Positions 9,964 to 19,225 of a stretch of DNA of 46,248 bases are shown one piece after another. Under the pieces are notes generated by a model. The model had not been told where the DNA came from, ran no database searches, and worked only from the letters and a program-made list of their open reading frames with translations. This stretch comes from Candidatus Nomurabacteria bacterium (GTDB lineage Bacteria; Patescibacteriota; Minisyncoccia; Phycocordibacterales; UBA2100), in assembly GCA_943359395.1 (NCBI GenBank), contig CALRHH010000002.1:1-46248 (forward strand), given 5' to 3'. Within the stretch, counting starts at the first letter, position 1, and the number at the start of each line of letters is the position of its first letter. The position numbers were made by a program, and so were the translations under genes.

Positions 9964-10047
9964 AGACAAAAATTATTTCCGCAGAATAAAACGGGGACTT
10001 TTTTGAGGAAACACGCTGAATTTCATGTATTTAAAAACTTGAGGAAT

Positions 10048-11229
10048 CTAAAATGGAAGATTCACAAAGTCCAATATGAAAGAATTCATAAAGAAACTTG
10101 CAAGCACGTAAAGAAAGACTATTGGTAAAAATGCCCACCAATAGTGCTCGTGTTTCTTTATAAAAACACACGCCAAAAGCACCGATCCAGGGACGACCAT
10201 AAAAAGAACCCTCTGCGTGATTCCCGGCCATAGAACCGCCGGAATTGAGGAAACAAGAACCGACAGGATGAATATCTTCCTTTTGACATCAAGAGGAGAC
10301 GCCGATGATGAGCGCAGGAGTGCAATTCCCCCCGCACAGGAAATGGGCGCCAAGAACGTAAGGAGAGAGCCGAGGCTCTTTATGTATTCAAGCGTGCGCG
10401 AAGAATAGTGGTAGACCTCTTGATTCATCCGTATCCAATATAAATAAGAATATCCATGTTGTAGATAGATTAATACTTGGTGAACCATCGTTGGTGCCAC
10501 TATTATCAAACCTAAAGGCACGCTGCGTTTTAAGAAACGGACAGGTGAGGGATAGTTCTCGTATATGAGAATCGCGACAAGGGGCACAGATGCAACGAAT
10601 GCATTTTCCTTAAACAATCCCCCGACCGCTATCGCAAGTGTGGCTATGAGGAGATCCCGGTACCTGCCCGATTCAACATAGGAAAAAAGCCAGAAAATGG
10701 AGAGTACAAAGAAAAACCAACCACCAATGTCCACAAAAAAACTCAGGCCCGAAGTAATCAGAGCGTAGTTTCCTGCAAAGAAAAGCCCGCCCACAAAAGC
10801 CACTCGGTGACTCTGAAACACTCGTATTAGTAACCAATAGAAAAGAACGTTCACGGCAAAAAACAAGACGGAGTCCCACACAAGCCATCCCACGGTAATT
10901 GAACCAAATAGCGTCGAGAATATGCGCAACGCTTGAATACTAAGCGGTGTTGTGAGCATTCGATGTATAGTTACCGTCATTGTCCTCGTGCCATCCGCAA
11001 AATTGGTTGGCTCGCCGCCAGCAAACACCTGCATCGCGTTGACATACCCGACTGCATCCCCTTCAATAATGTGCGGAAAGAAGTAGAGAGATGCACTTAC
11101 AAAAAATATGAGGCACGCGATAAAAGCGACCAGAAAATAAGTGTCTTCTTTCTCTCTAGTATGAGAATCCTCGGACAAAGAAACGGTAGTGGATTGTACC
11201 GCGAGCATAGATAGCGCGGATGATATCAT
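10048..11229 (-). CDS. Multi-pass membrane protein, possibly GT39/PMT-like glycosyltransferase
   Basis: Multiple hydrophobic segments; HIIEGDAVGYVNAMQVFAGGEP near N-terminus resembles the luminal acidic motif region of GT-C enzymes. Weak family assignment. Confidence 0.6.
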   Translation of the reverse strand: MISSALSMLAVQSTTVSLSEDSHTREKEDTYFLVAFIACLIFFVSASLYFFPHIIEGDAVGYVNAMQVFAGGEPTNFADGTRTMTVTIHRMLTTPLSIQALRIFSTLFGSITVGWLVWDSVLFFAVNVLFYWLLIRVFQSHRVAFVGGLFFAGNYALITSGLSFFVDIGGWFFFVLSIFWLFSYVESGRYRDLLIATLAIAVGGLFKENAFVASVPLVAILIYENYPSPVRFLKRSVPLGLIIVAPTMVHQVLIYLQHGYSYLYWIRMNQEVYHYSSRTLEYIKSLGSLLTFLAPISCAGGIALLRSSSASPLDVKRKIFILSVLVSSIPAVLWPGITQRVLFMVVPGSVLLACVFIKKHEHYWWAFLPIVFLYVLASFFMNSFILDFVNLPF

Positions 11230-11301
11230 CAAGTTTTCTCTATCACAATCGTGCGGACGACAACTGGCGTACCCCACGCTCTAGGGGTAGCATAGACGAA
11301 T

Positions 11302-12567
11302 ATGTTCGCACGACTCAAAGCCCAATTCCTTACCCTATTGAGTTGGAGCGAGAAATACACCAAAACCGACATGCTTTACATGTCGCAGGAGGGGTTCTGG
11401 CTTTCGTTGGCAAAAATAACCGGTATGCTCTTCTCACTCCTCTTTGCCATTGCTATGGCAAATCTTATTCCCCAAGAGGTATTCGGAACCTATAAATTTG
11501 TACTTTCGGCAGCCAGCGTTATCGGGGCCTTCTCGCTAGCGGGGATAGGGGCCGCAATTACACAAGCTGTTGCACGCGGATACGAAGGATCTTTGCGCTC
11601 CGGAGTACAGGAGTGTCTGAAATGGAGTTTTGGCACTATCGCCATATCTCTTGGAGCAGCAATATACTACTTCTACTATCACAATTACACCCTCGCTGTT
11701 TCTTTTGTGATTATCGGGTTTTGCAGTCCATTGATAACAAGCTATTCTCTTTTCGTTCAATTCATTGCCGGAAAAAAGGATTTCAAGACAAACGCCATAT
11801 ATGATTCTGCCAAGAACATCATTCCCGGAATAGTCCTTATATTGACCGTTTTCTTTACTGGTAATGCGGTAGTCATCGTACTGATGTATTTCGTTTCCAG
11901 CGTTATCGTTGCGTTCCTTCTCCATCAAAGAACCGTAAGAGAATACCGACCAAATAACGAAATCGACCCGCAGACCATCTCGTACGGATGGCACTTGAGT
12001 GTGATGGGGGTTATGGGAAAAGCCGCTGAGCATATCGACAAAATCCTTGTCTTCCATTACTTGGGGGCAGCACAACTTGCCATCTATGCTTTTGCGCAAA
12101 CGCCCATTGCACAACTCAAACTACTCAATGACATCCCCGCAAAACTCGCCCTGCCAAAATTTAGCGAGCGGAATTTTCTTGAGCTACAGAAATCTCTCCC
12201 GAGAAAGATTCTTATTCTTATGGGGATCATGGCCATCGTTGCCGGAACCTACATTGTAGGGGCTCCGTTGGTTTTCCATCTGCTTTTTCCGCGATACCTT
12301 AATTCTGTTATCTTTTCGCAGATACTCGCCCTTTCACTCATACTCATACCGGGAACAATATTTGGGAGCGCACTTTCGGCGCACATGAAGACGAAAGAAC
12401 TCTATATCTCGCAGGCTGTTCCTTTGATTACAAAAATCGGTCTTTTCTTGCTTTTGATCCCCCCCTTTGGCATCTGGGGAGTTGTCTGGGCTACTCTTGC
12501 CTCCCAACTTATAGTGTTCGTTGTCTACGCATATCTTTTTTTGTCCGCAAAACTCGTACAGTCATAA
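11302..12567 (+). CDS. Oligosaccharide flippase / polysaccharide export (Wzx/MATE-like) membrane protein
   Basis: SLLFAIAMANLIPQEVFGTYKFVLSAASVIGAFSLAGIGAAITQAVARGYEGSL is typical of Wzx/RfbX; about 12 hydrophobic segments. Confidence 0.85.
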   Translation: MFARLKAQFLTLLSWSEKYTKTDMLYMSQEGFWLSLAKITGMLFSLLFAIAMANLIPQEVFGTYKFVLSAASVIGAFSLAGIGAAITQAVARGYEGSLRSGVQECLKWSFGTIAISLGAAIYYFYYHNYTLAVSFVIIGFCSPLITSYSLFVQFIAGKKDFKTNAIYDSAKNIIPGIVLILTVFFTGNAVVIVLMYFVSSVIVAFLLHQRTVREYRPNNEIDPQTISYGWHLSVMGVMGKAAEHIDKILVFHYLGAAQLAIYAFAQTPIAQLKLLNDIPAKLALPKFSERNFLELQKSLPRKILILMGIMAIVAGTYIVGAPLVFHLLFPRYLNSVIFSQILALSLILIPGTIFGSALSAHMKTKELYISQAVPLITKIGLFLLLIPPFGIWGVVWATLASQLIVFVVYAYLFLSAKLVQS

Positions 12568-12568
12568 T

Positions 12569-14467
12569 ATGCGCATGTTGCGGGAAAAAGCACGGGTAGC
12601 CGGAAACGTGTACCGGAATCTAACTAGCTCGTATCCAACACTGATGCGTCTCCTTCGATTCGTCATCTCGGGCGGCATGGCAACAACCGTTAATCTCGGG
12701 GTCCTTTTTGCGCTCACGCATCTCTTCAGTCTTTGGTACATTCTCTCATCAGTCATCGCATTTATGGTGGCTTTTTTTGTGAGCTTCATGATGCAAAAAT
12801 TCTGGACCTTTGAGGACTCCTCGAAAACTCACCTGCAATCGCAGGCATTTATATATTTCTCCATCATTCTCGTCGGGCTCGGAGTGAACACCGCCCTCAT
12901 CTACTCGTTCGTGGAATATGCGCACTTGCACTACCTGGCGGCACAACTCATAAGCGGGCTTTTCATTGCCGTTATGAATTATTTCAGCTACAAGCATCTT
13001 GTGTTCCGCGAGCGTGGGGAAAGCGCAAAGAGCGCCCCGATACGTTCCGTAGTCTACGTATCCGCTCTCGCGCTTGCAGTCGTCCTCTTCGGATTCCTTG
13101 CCTCCTATCGACTTCCCGAAAATCCGCCGACATGGCTGGACGAAGGAAGCATCGTCCAGGTTGCTATTAACCTTGCCGGTAACGGAATCTACGGTATCCA
13201 AACAGCACCCGGCAATTTTGCCGCAACAGATTTCCTCACTACGGGTTTTCCCGTCATCTATCCTATAGCCCTCTCCTTCTCGACCTTCGGAACTACGATA
13301 TTGAATGCGCGAATGGTCATGGTCATCTTCATGGGTTTCTTGTGCGTACTCTCGTACCTTCTCATCCGCTCACTGGCCACCGAGCGGAAACGTACACTCT
13401 CCCTTCTTTCTCTTTTCTTGCTGGTCACATTCGCGCCTCTCTACGGGCACGGGAAAAACGTCCTCGGCGAAGTGCCGGGATTGATGTTCTTCGTCGCGTC
13501 ACTGCTGGCCTTTCAGTTCGCTCAAAGACGCGCTCATCTGTGGCCTTGGATACTCTCCGGAGTACTCGCGGGCCTCTCGATGGCCACCAAGCCGATTTAT
13601 CTGCTCATTATCGTTCCGTCAGCATTTCTCATTTTTCTGATACAACGAAACCAAATTTCTCTCAAGAATATCGGCGCGTATGCCGCGGGCGCCTTCGGCA
13701 TTCTTCTGCTCTGGTTCTTCGTTCACGTCGGGAACGTCGAAGCACTGAAGCAAATCCTCTTTGCTGCAAATGCCGAGAATTCCCCGCTTTCCGCCCGGCT
13801 GTTAAAAACCGGCCTGCAATTCATTTCCGAGCTTCAACCTATATACTTCCTCGGCCTCCTGGTTTTGTGGTGGGGCTCAATGCTCTTGCGGCGGTGGCAC
13901 AGGGTCGAGGTATCGAGCGTGGAGCTTTACGCTGGTATCGTTTCCGGCGTTAATTTCGCTCTGTACCTCGTGAGCCGCGGATTTTACCGGTATTTTTTCC
14001 CGGCGGAGGTGCTAGCGCTCATCTTCTTGCCTCTCGCTCTTTACCAAGTACCTTTCGAAAAGTACCGCGGCCTTTTCCTCAAGGCGTGCGCCGTGTTCGT
14101 CGGAGTCCTTATCCTCTTTCAGGGGTACCAAACCTTTTTCCACTCGTGGATAGCCGAGTACAAGGACAGCACGCGCTCCGCGCTTCTTGCCGGGAATTTG
14201 CAGAATATTTCAAAAGATAAAAGTGTATTTTTCTATAACGTCCCCGAGGCGGTCATCTTCTTGCCGTCCCGGAATTACTATCAATACCTGTGGTACGGTG
14301 AAAACGTCGTTCGCGGTGAAGAGAACCTGCCTTTACTCTTCCAAGGTAAATACGACTTCGTGTTGGTAGACCAGAAATTCCCTTACACCGATGAGATCCT
14401 TCCGCGCTACACCGAAACAGCACGCTTCGATAAGTACGTGCTGTACGAAAAAACCGCTCTCAAGTAA
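12569..14467 (+). CDS. Fusion: GtrA-like membrane domain + GT39/ArnT-like glycosyltransferase
   Basis: RLLRFVISGGMATTVNLGVLFALTHLF...SFMMQKFWTFED...FIAVMNYFSYKHLVF (GtrA) followed by NPPTWLDEGSIVQVAINLAGNGIYGIQ...GFPVIYPIALSFSTFG (GT-C). ATG at 12569. Confidence 0.85.
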   Translation: MRMLREKARVAGNVYRNLTSSYPTLMRLLRFVISGGMATTVNLGVLFALTHLFSLWYILSSVIAFMVAFFVSFMMQKFWTFEDSSKTHLQSQAFIYFSIILVGLGVNTALIYSFVEYAHLHYLAAQLISGLFIAVMNYFSYKHLVFRERGESAKSAPIRSVVYVSALALAVVLFGFLASYRLPENPPTWLDEGSIVQVAINLAGNGIYGIQTAPGNFAATDFLTTGFPVIYPIALSFSTFGTTILNARMVMVIFMGFLCVLSYLLIRSLATERKRTLSLLSLFLLVTFAPLYGHGKNVLGEVPGLMFFVASLLAFQFAQRRAHLWPWILSGVLAGLSMATKPIYLLIIVPSAFLIFLIQRNQISLKNIGAYAAGAFGILLLWFFVHVGNVEALKQILFAANAENSPLSARLLKTGLQFISELQPIYFLGLLVLWWGSMLLRRWHRVEVSSVELYAGIVSGVNFALYLVSRGFYRYFFPAEVLALIFLPLALYQVPFEKYRGLFLKACAVFVGVLILFQGYQTFFHSWIAEYKDSTRSALLAGNLQNISKDKSVFFYNVPEAVIFLPSRNYYQYLWYGENVVRGEENLPLLFQGKYDFVLVDQKFPYTDEILPRYTETARFDKYVLYEKTALK

Positions 14468-14488
14468 AATAGCGGGGCTTTATTTTCC
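14466..14488. terminator. Putative bidirectional terminator between convergent genes
   Basis: TAAAATAGCGGGGCTTTATTTT: A-rich arm / GC / T-rich arm hairpin between stops at 14467(+) and 14480(-). Confidence 0.55.
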
Positions 14489-15757
14489 GATGACTTTCAC
14501 TTCCGGCAGAGGGATGATGAATTTCGTCCCTTGTGCCACAAGCCCGGCCTCCCTTTTCACGAATGCGTCCGTAAAGCTGTACGGCAATGAGAGAAGGTAA
14601 TCGGGCTTTGCGGCACGCATTTCCGCCTCGTCTTTGATGGGAATATCCGAACCGATGATGTACTTGCCGTGTTTGAACGGATTTGAATCGGCCGCAGCGT
14701 CAATTTCGTTTCTGCCGATACCGCAGTACTGGAGGATGGTATTTCCTTTCGTAGAGGCGCCGTAGACCCAAACGGTCTTCCCTTCCGCCTTTATCTTCCT
14801 GCAAAGCGCTTGAAGGTCCGCGCGCGTCTTTTCTATGCGCTGCATGAATTTCTGGTACGTAGCAAGGTCGTATATACCTTCTTCGAGTTCCTTCTGCAGG
14901 TTGGCGCGAAGACGTTCCGTCGGCTGGAATTTTGTGCAACTTTTCTTCTTCACGAATACCCGGAAACTCCCCCCGTATACGTCATTCTCCAACACATCAA
15001 ACACTTCGAGTCCAAGTTGCTCCATGAGCCAGACCATGTGATTGGTCGCGTAGTAGCCGGCGTGCTCATGGACGACGTTGTCGTACATGTTGGTCCGGAG
15101 CATCGCGGGAAGGTACGCCATTTGGATTATCCATACGCCGTCGTCGTCGAGACAAGCGGCCGCATCACGCGCGAGCTTCATCGGGTCATCGAGGTGATAG
15201 AACATCGCGATCGAGAAAATGAGTTTTGCCTTCTTCTTCGAGACTTTTTGAAACGCCTCCGCGTTGAAGAAATCGTGCACGGAGACGTAATTCTTGGACT
15301 CGAGGAGAGATGCCACGTTCTGGGCAGGGTCGATATTAATGAGTGTGTACGGGTCATTTTTGAAAAACGAAAGGAGCGTCCCATCGTTGCCGCCGATGTC
15401 GAGAACGACATCGCCCGGCGCCAGGTGTTTGAACGCGCGGCCGCTCTCCGCCACGTCTTCGAGAATCCGTGCCATCGACGAATTCGTGCTGCTCGTGTAG
15501 GGATATGCGTCGTACATAGCAGTGAGGTCGAGCCGGTGCCCCAGCTGTACGAGTCCGCAGGTCGTTCCGTCTTCCTTCTTGCGGCACATCACGAGGTCGA
15601 GCGGATACTTGACCGCGTCTTTGCGGTAGTCGAGATTTGTAGGAAATACCGAGGAGAGGTGCTGCTCACCGATGTCGATACACGGGATGAGTTCGGTCGA
15701 GCCGCACACACGACATCGTTCGACTCTGGGAGCCACCTTTGCTGTTGTTTTTTGCAT
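14480..15757 (-). CDS. Sugar C-methyltransferase-like SAM protein (zinc-binding N-term, Methyltransf_13/14-type architecture)
   Basis: CRVCGSTELIPCIDIGEQHLSSVFP; LVMCRKKEDGTTCGLVQLGHRLDLTAMYDAYPYTSSTNSSM; DVVLDIGGNDGTLLSFF; VWVYGASTKGNTILQYCGI. Confidence 0.92.
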   Translation of the reverse strand: MQKTTAKVAPRVERCRVCGSTELIPCIDIGEQHLSSVFPTNLDYRKDAVKYPLDLVMCRKKEDGTTCGLVQLGHRLDLTAMYDAYPYTSSTNSSMARILEDVAESGRAFKHLAPGDVVLDIGGNDGTLLSFFKNDPYTLINIDPAQNVASLLESKNYVSVHDFFNAEAFQKVSKKKAKLIFSIAMFYHLDDPMKLARDAAACLDDDGVWIIQMAYLPAMLRTNMYDNVVHEHAGYYATNHMVWLMEQLGLEVFDVLENDVYGGSFRVFVKKKSCTKFQPTERLRANLQKELEEGIYDLATYQKFMQRIEKTRADLQALCRKIKAEGKTVWVYGASTKGNTILQYCGIGRNEIDAAADSNPFKHGKYIIGSDIPIKDEAEMRAAKPDYLLSLPYSFTDAFVKREAGLVAQGTKFIIPLPEVKVIGK

Positions 15758-15772
15758 GCAGTGTAAGCTATC

Positions 15773-16471
15773 TTACGGTGCCACCTTCCATTTATCAAGA
15801 AAAGTAAGTACATCCCGCGCGTCCGGGAAGTCCGGCTCCGGGTCAACAATCTCTTGATGGTCGAGCGCACCTTCAAAGACGATATCTTTATTCAAGTACT
15901 TCGCGATGTCCCGCAACGCGAGGGCGTTGCGTGCACCGACTTCGACAACTCCGCTGCACTCCAGATGGGTCGCTATCCACCGGGCGACGAAATCAAGAGG
16001 CGTAAAACAGTAGCGGCTCTCTCCGTCTATATATACTTTTCTGCCTTGCATTATATCCACGAGTACGCCTTTTTTGAGGTCGGGGCTGTACATGGCTCCG
16101 AGGCGGACGATGAGATTTTCACCGAAATCGCACAACTTCTCCGCCGCCGCTTTGTGTCTGCCGTACACCGTGTCGAGTTGGCATCGCGCGGAAACGGTAC
16201 TTACCTGCACGAATTTTTTGACCTTCCACCCGTACAACAGGCCTGCCGTCTTTTCGACCGTCTCAACAAAGTCTTTTTCAGGATTGTTCTTGGCAAAAAA
16301 GCGTGCGCTCGGCATCGCACAATTGACGAGAATATCGTATTCGCCTTTCTGCATCTCTGCATAATTTCCGCGCGTCACCTCCGTGACCGCGTACGACGCG
16401 TCTTTTGCGAGCGCCGCACACAAAGCACTCCCCACATATCCCTTTGCGCCGACGACGGCAACAGACGTCAT
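15773..16471 (-). CDS. NAD-dependent epimerase/dehydratase-like (SDR) protein
   Basis: VAVVGAKGYVGSALCAALAKD; VQVSTVSARCQLDTVYGRHKAAAEKL. Confidence 0.8.
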   Translation of the reverse strand: MTSVAVVGAKGYVGSALCAALAKDASYAVTEVTRGNYAEMQKGEYDILVNCAMPSARFFAKNNPEKDFVETVEKTAGLLYGWKVKKFVQVSTVSARCQLDTVYGRHKAAAEKLCDFGENLIVRLGAMYSPDLKKGVLVDIMQGRKVYIDGESRYCFTPLDFVARWIATHLECSGVVEVGARNALALRDIAKYLNKDIVFEGALDHQEIVDPEPDFPDARDVLTFLDKWKVAP

Positions 16472-16608
16472 ACCCGGCTAGTACAATTTCGAATAATTCC
16501 CGCCGCAACGAGGATTGCGCAGGCTTTGCAGGCTACTGAAAATATGCGTTGTGGCATATGTTGATTGATGTCCATACAAGGCCATTCGAAATTGTCATGC
16601 CGGGCATG
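16472..16608. mobile_element. Intergenic inverted-repeat element (MITE-like, no intact ORF), repeat family A
   Basis: Left end TACCCGGCTAGTACAATTTCGAATAATT (16471-16498); right end ATTCGAAATTGTCATGCCGGGCAT (reverse complement ATGCCCGGCATGACAATTTCGAAT). Fills most of the space between the ATG of 15773..16471 and the stop of 16611..17003. Confidence 0.6.
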
Positions 16609-16610
16609 GA

Positions 16611-17003
16611 TCATTTATCGCCCTGCAGATCTTCCACCCGGACGATCGGTGGTTTGCAATCGTCCCACTTCTTGGAAAGCATTGCGATAGCGGTGACTGC
16701 GGTGATAGCAAAGAATGCGTGAGACACACCCATGGGCGTGCGTACGCACGAACCGCGACTCATGTGAATTTGTTCTTCCGGAGAATCGGGCGAATCCCTC
16801 GTCACCATCACGCCCGAACCGTCGACAACGAGAAAATATTCGTTGAATTCCGGGTGGAAGTGATGCCCCCTCGACTTACCCGGCTGGAAATAGAGCATGT
16901 TGAACTCGACAAGCGGATCTTCCGGAAGCCAGGTAAAGATGCCTCCCCGACCATCGCGAACAGTCTCAAGGTTGCAGGAGGGCTTTAATACGCTGATTTT
17001 CAT
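16611..17003 (-). CDS. Cupin-fold sugar-epimerase/isomerase-like protein (WxcM/FdtA/RmlC-like)
   Basis: GRGGIFTWLPEDPLVEFNMLYFQPGKSRGHHFHPEFNEYFLVVDGSGVMV: cupin HxH...E metal motif. Confidence 0.8.
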   Translation of the reverse strand: MKISVLKPSCNLETVRDGRGGIFTWLPEDPLVEFNMLYFQPGKSRGHHFHPEFNEYFLVVDGSGVMVTRDSPDSPEEQIHMSRGSCVRTPMGVSHAFFAITAVTAIAMLSKKWDDCKPPIVRVEDLQGDK

Positions 17004-17033
17004 ACGTTCAGTGTACTAGGAGAGGGTCGGGCG

Positions 17034-17753
17034 TCAAGAAGATCTGTCAAAAACCGTATACCAGATGAGCTTCAGGAAATACGCGGGTGCTTGTTTGAAG
17101 AAACTCACTTTTGATTCGCCGAAGGTACGGGAATGAAACTCGACGGGGAGTTCGGTAATGCGCGCTCCCGTTCTCTTTGCCCGGAGGATCATTTCAAAGA
17201 GGAAAAAGTGCCGTACTTCTTTTGTCCGGACTTTCCTCCACGTCGAAGTCCTTATAATCCTGAAATTGGTATTGTAATTCTTGAGCCTGATCCCCGCGAG
17301 GATGCGTATGACGGCATTTGAGAACTCACTAAATACATACGTCTTGCACCACTCTTTAAAAGTCTGCGCGCGCACTTCCGCGGAGACATATACCTTATAT
17401 CCCAAGACCAAGTCCCATCCTTCGAGTATCTTTTCGTAAAGTAAACGCATGTCCTTTACACGGAAGGAGTCCGCGTCGGAGGAAAGTATGTATTCTCCGC
17501 GTGCTTTATTGTATCCGTCCCGGAGCGCGCCCCCAAGTCCGAGAAGGCCGGGCCGTTCCACTAACACAATATCGGCATACTGCGCGTTCAGACGTTCAAC
17601 GAGCTCACGTGTGCCGTCGCGCGAATTGTCGTCAACGATGATGATCTCATGAGAAATATCCTCAAAAGCTTCCTCAATTTCGGGGATAAGATTCGCAAGA
17701 TTCTCCTTCTCCCTATAGGTCGGAAGCACGAACGAAAGGATGGGCGGCACCAT
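17034..17753 (-). CDS. Glycosyltransferase family 2 (dolichol/polyprenol-phosphate mannosyltransferase-like)
   Basis: LSFVLPTYREKENLANLIPEIEEAFEDISHEIIIVDDNSRDGTRELV...LGLGGALRDGYNKARGEYILSSDADS. Confidence 0.93.
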   Translation of the reverse strand: MVPPILSFVLPTYREKENLANLIPEIEEAFEDISHEIIIVDDNSRDGTRELVERLNAQYADIVLVERPGLLGLGGALRDGYNKARGEYILSSDADSFRVKDMRLLYEKILEGWDLVLGYKVYVSAEVRAQTFKEWCKTYVFSEFSNAVIRILAGIRLKNYNTNFRIIRTSTWRKVRTKEVRHFFLFEMILRAKRTGARITELPVEFHSRTFGESKVSFFKQAPAYFLKLIWYTVFDRSS

Positions 17754-17755
17754 AG

Positions 17756-19195
17756 CTAAATGAATTTCACCTTCCGCATCGCGAAGAACGTCATTTTCAA
17801 GAGTAACCAGCCGTGGCTCCAGCGGCGGATGTTTGTCTCGCCATATATCCGTTCTTTGTAGTGAATAGGCATGTCCACGATCTTGCAGTTTAATTTCGCG
17901 GCACCGAAGAGCAGGTCGAAGTCGCCAAAAGGATCAAAATCGCCAAAGAACGAGCGGCCCGCTTGTATTTGCTTGTAGTCCTCGCGCCACAACATCTTCG
18001 TGCCGCAGAGCGTGTCTTTGAGGCGAGAATTCAAGAGCCAACTGAATGCGAGACTGAAGAATTTGTTGCCGAGCAGGTTCAAGAATCGCATGGATTCTTT
18101 CTCAAGCGGATACACAAGCCGCGAGCCGTTGATGAAATCCCCTCTGCCCTCCACAAGCGCGCGATAGAATTTTTCCACATCGGAGGCAGGCACGGTCATA
18201 TCTGCATCGTAGATAGTGAGGATGTCGCCCGTCGCCATGTCAAAGCCTTTGCGCACCGCATCACCCTTGCCTTTGCCCTCTTGTTGCGCGATAAGTATTT
18301 TCTTCTTTGCTTGCGGTGGGCTTGTCGAACCCGTACCGTACTCTTTTGCGACGCGTTGGATTTCATCCCACGTGTTGTCCTTGGAATGTCCCTCGACAAA
18401 AATAATCTCCGTAAATGAGCCGAGCACCGGCAACTCCTTCACAATGCGCTCTATCATCCCCGCTTCGTTGCGTGCCGGGACGACAATGGAAAGGGAGGGG
18501 TTCGGAAGCGGCGTGCGGGAGTCTTGCTTGCGCAGAACGACATAGTGGTAGAGTCCGAGCCGCGTGAACGGAAAAATATTCGCCAGGTAGGTATTGAAAA
18601 ACGTGCTCACGAGCGGAACCTGCTTGGGGAAGAGCATCCGCGTACCGCTTCGCACGACCTCAAGCCCTGCAAGGTGCGCGAAATTTTCCAGGTCGGCGCG
18701 CGAGACCCAATTTTCCAAACGGCCCGGCATCCGGAGCCCGAGCGCGGAGGCAAGGCGCAACACGGGTCCCCATACCGCGCTGTGCTGTGTCACTACGATG
18801 CGACCCCGCCACGAGATATGTTCTGATGCTTCCCGCAAAAGCATCTCGATATCATCCACATGACCAAGGAGATCGGAAATGACAGCGTATTCGAACACAC
18901 CTTTTACGCTAGAAAGCTTCGCTTGTTTGAACTGGAGACCCGGCAATATCCCCTGTTTGTTGATTTGCTCAATGATGTAAGCGCTCGAATGAATACCCAG
19001 GCCTCGGGCCGGCGCCAAATAATTCAGGAGTGACGGTGAATCAGCTCCGATGTGCAGGACCGAACTTCCGCGGGGAACAAGAAAGCCGATGAATGCTTCC
19101 AGCGATTCGTGGTAGTACTTGTTTCTTCGCCGCCACTGAAGACGTTCAGCCGCTTGAGTATCGAAATATTCGCGTGCGCTCTTGCTGATGTGCAT
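17756..19195 (-). CDS. Fusion: SAM-dependent methyltransferase + GT2 glycosyltransferase
   Basis: N-term GSSVLHIGADSPSLLNYLAPARGLGIHSS (degenerate SAM motif I) and HISWRGRIVVTQHS; C-term LSIVVPARNEAGMIERIVKELP...GKGDAVRKGFDMATGDILTIYDADMTVP. Confidence 0.88.
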   Translation of the reverse strand: MHISKSAREYFDTQAAERLQWRRRNKYYHESLEAFIGFLVPRGSSVLHIGADSPSLLNYLAPARGLGIHSSAYIIEQINKQGILPGLQFKQAKLSSVKGVFEYAVISDLLGHVDDIEMLLREASEHISWRGRIVVTQHSAVWGPVLRLASALGLRMPGRLENWVSRADLENFAHLAGLEVVRSGTRMLFPKQVPLVSTFFNTYLANIFPFTRLGLYHYVVLRKQDSRTPLPNPSLSIVVPARNEAGMIERIVKELPVLGSFTEIIFVEGHSKDNTWDEIQRVAKEYGTGSTSPPQAKKKILIAQQEGKGKGDAVRKGFDMATGDILTIYDADMTVPASDVEKFYRALVEGRGDFINGSRLVYPLEKESMRFLNLLGNKFFSLAFSWLLNSRLKDTLCGTKMLWREDYKQIQAGRSFFGDFDPFGDFDLLFGAAKLNCKIVDMPIHYKERIYGETNIRRWSHGWLLLKMTFFAMRKVKFI

Positions 19196-19225
19196 ACCCG
19201 GCTAGTACAATTTCGAATAATTACG
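19192..19225. repeat. Left inverted repeat of the GIY-YIG element (family A)
   Basis: CATACCCGGCTAGTACAATTTCGAATAATT (19193-19222) is identical over 30 nt to 16469-16498. Confidence 0.9.

Noticed and set aside
14810-15766. 318-aa plus-strand ORF antisense to the C-methyltransferase
   Set aside because: The minus-strand ORF 14480..15757 has unmistakable conserved motifs; the plus ORF has no recognisable domain and is a shadow ORF of high-GC coding sequence.
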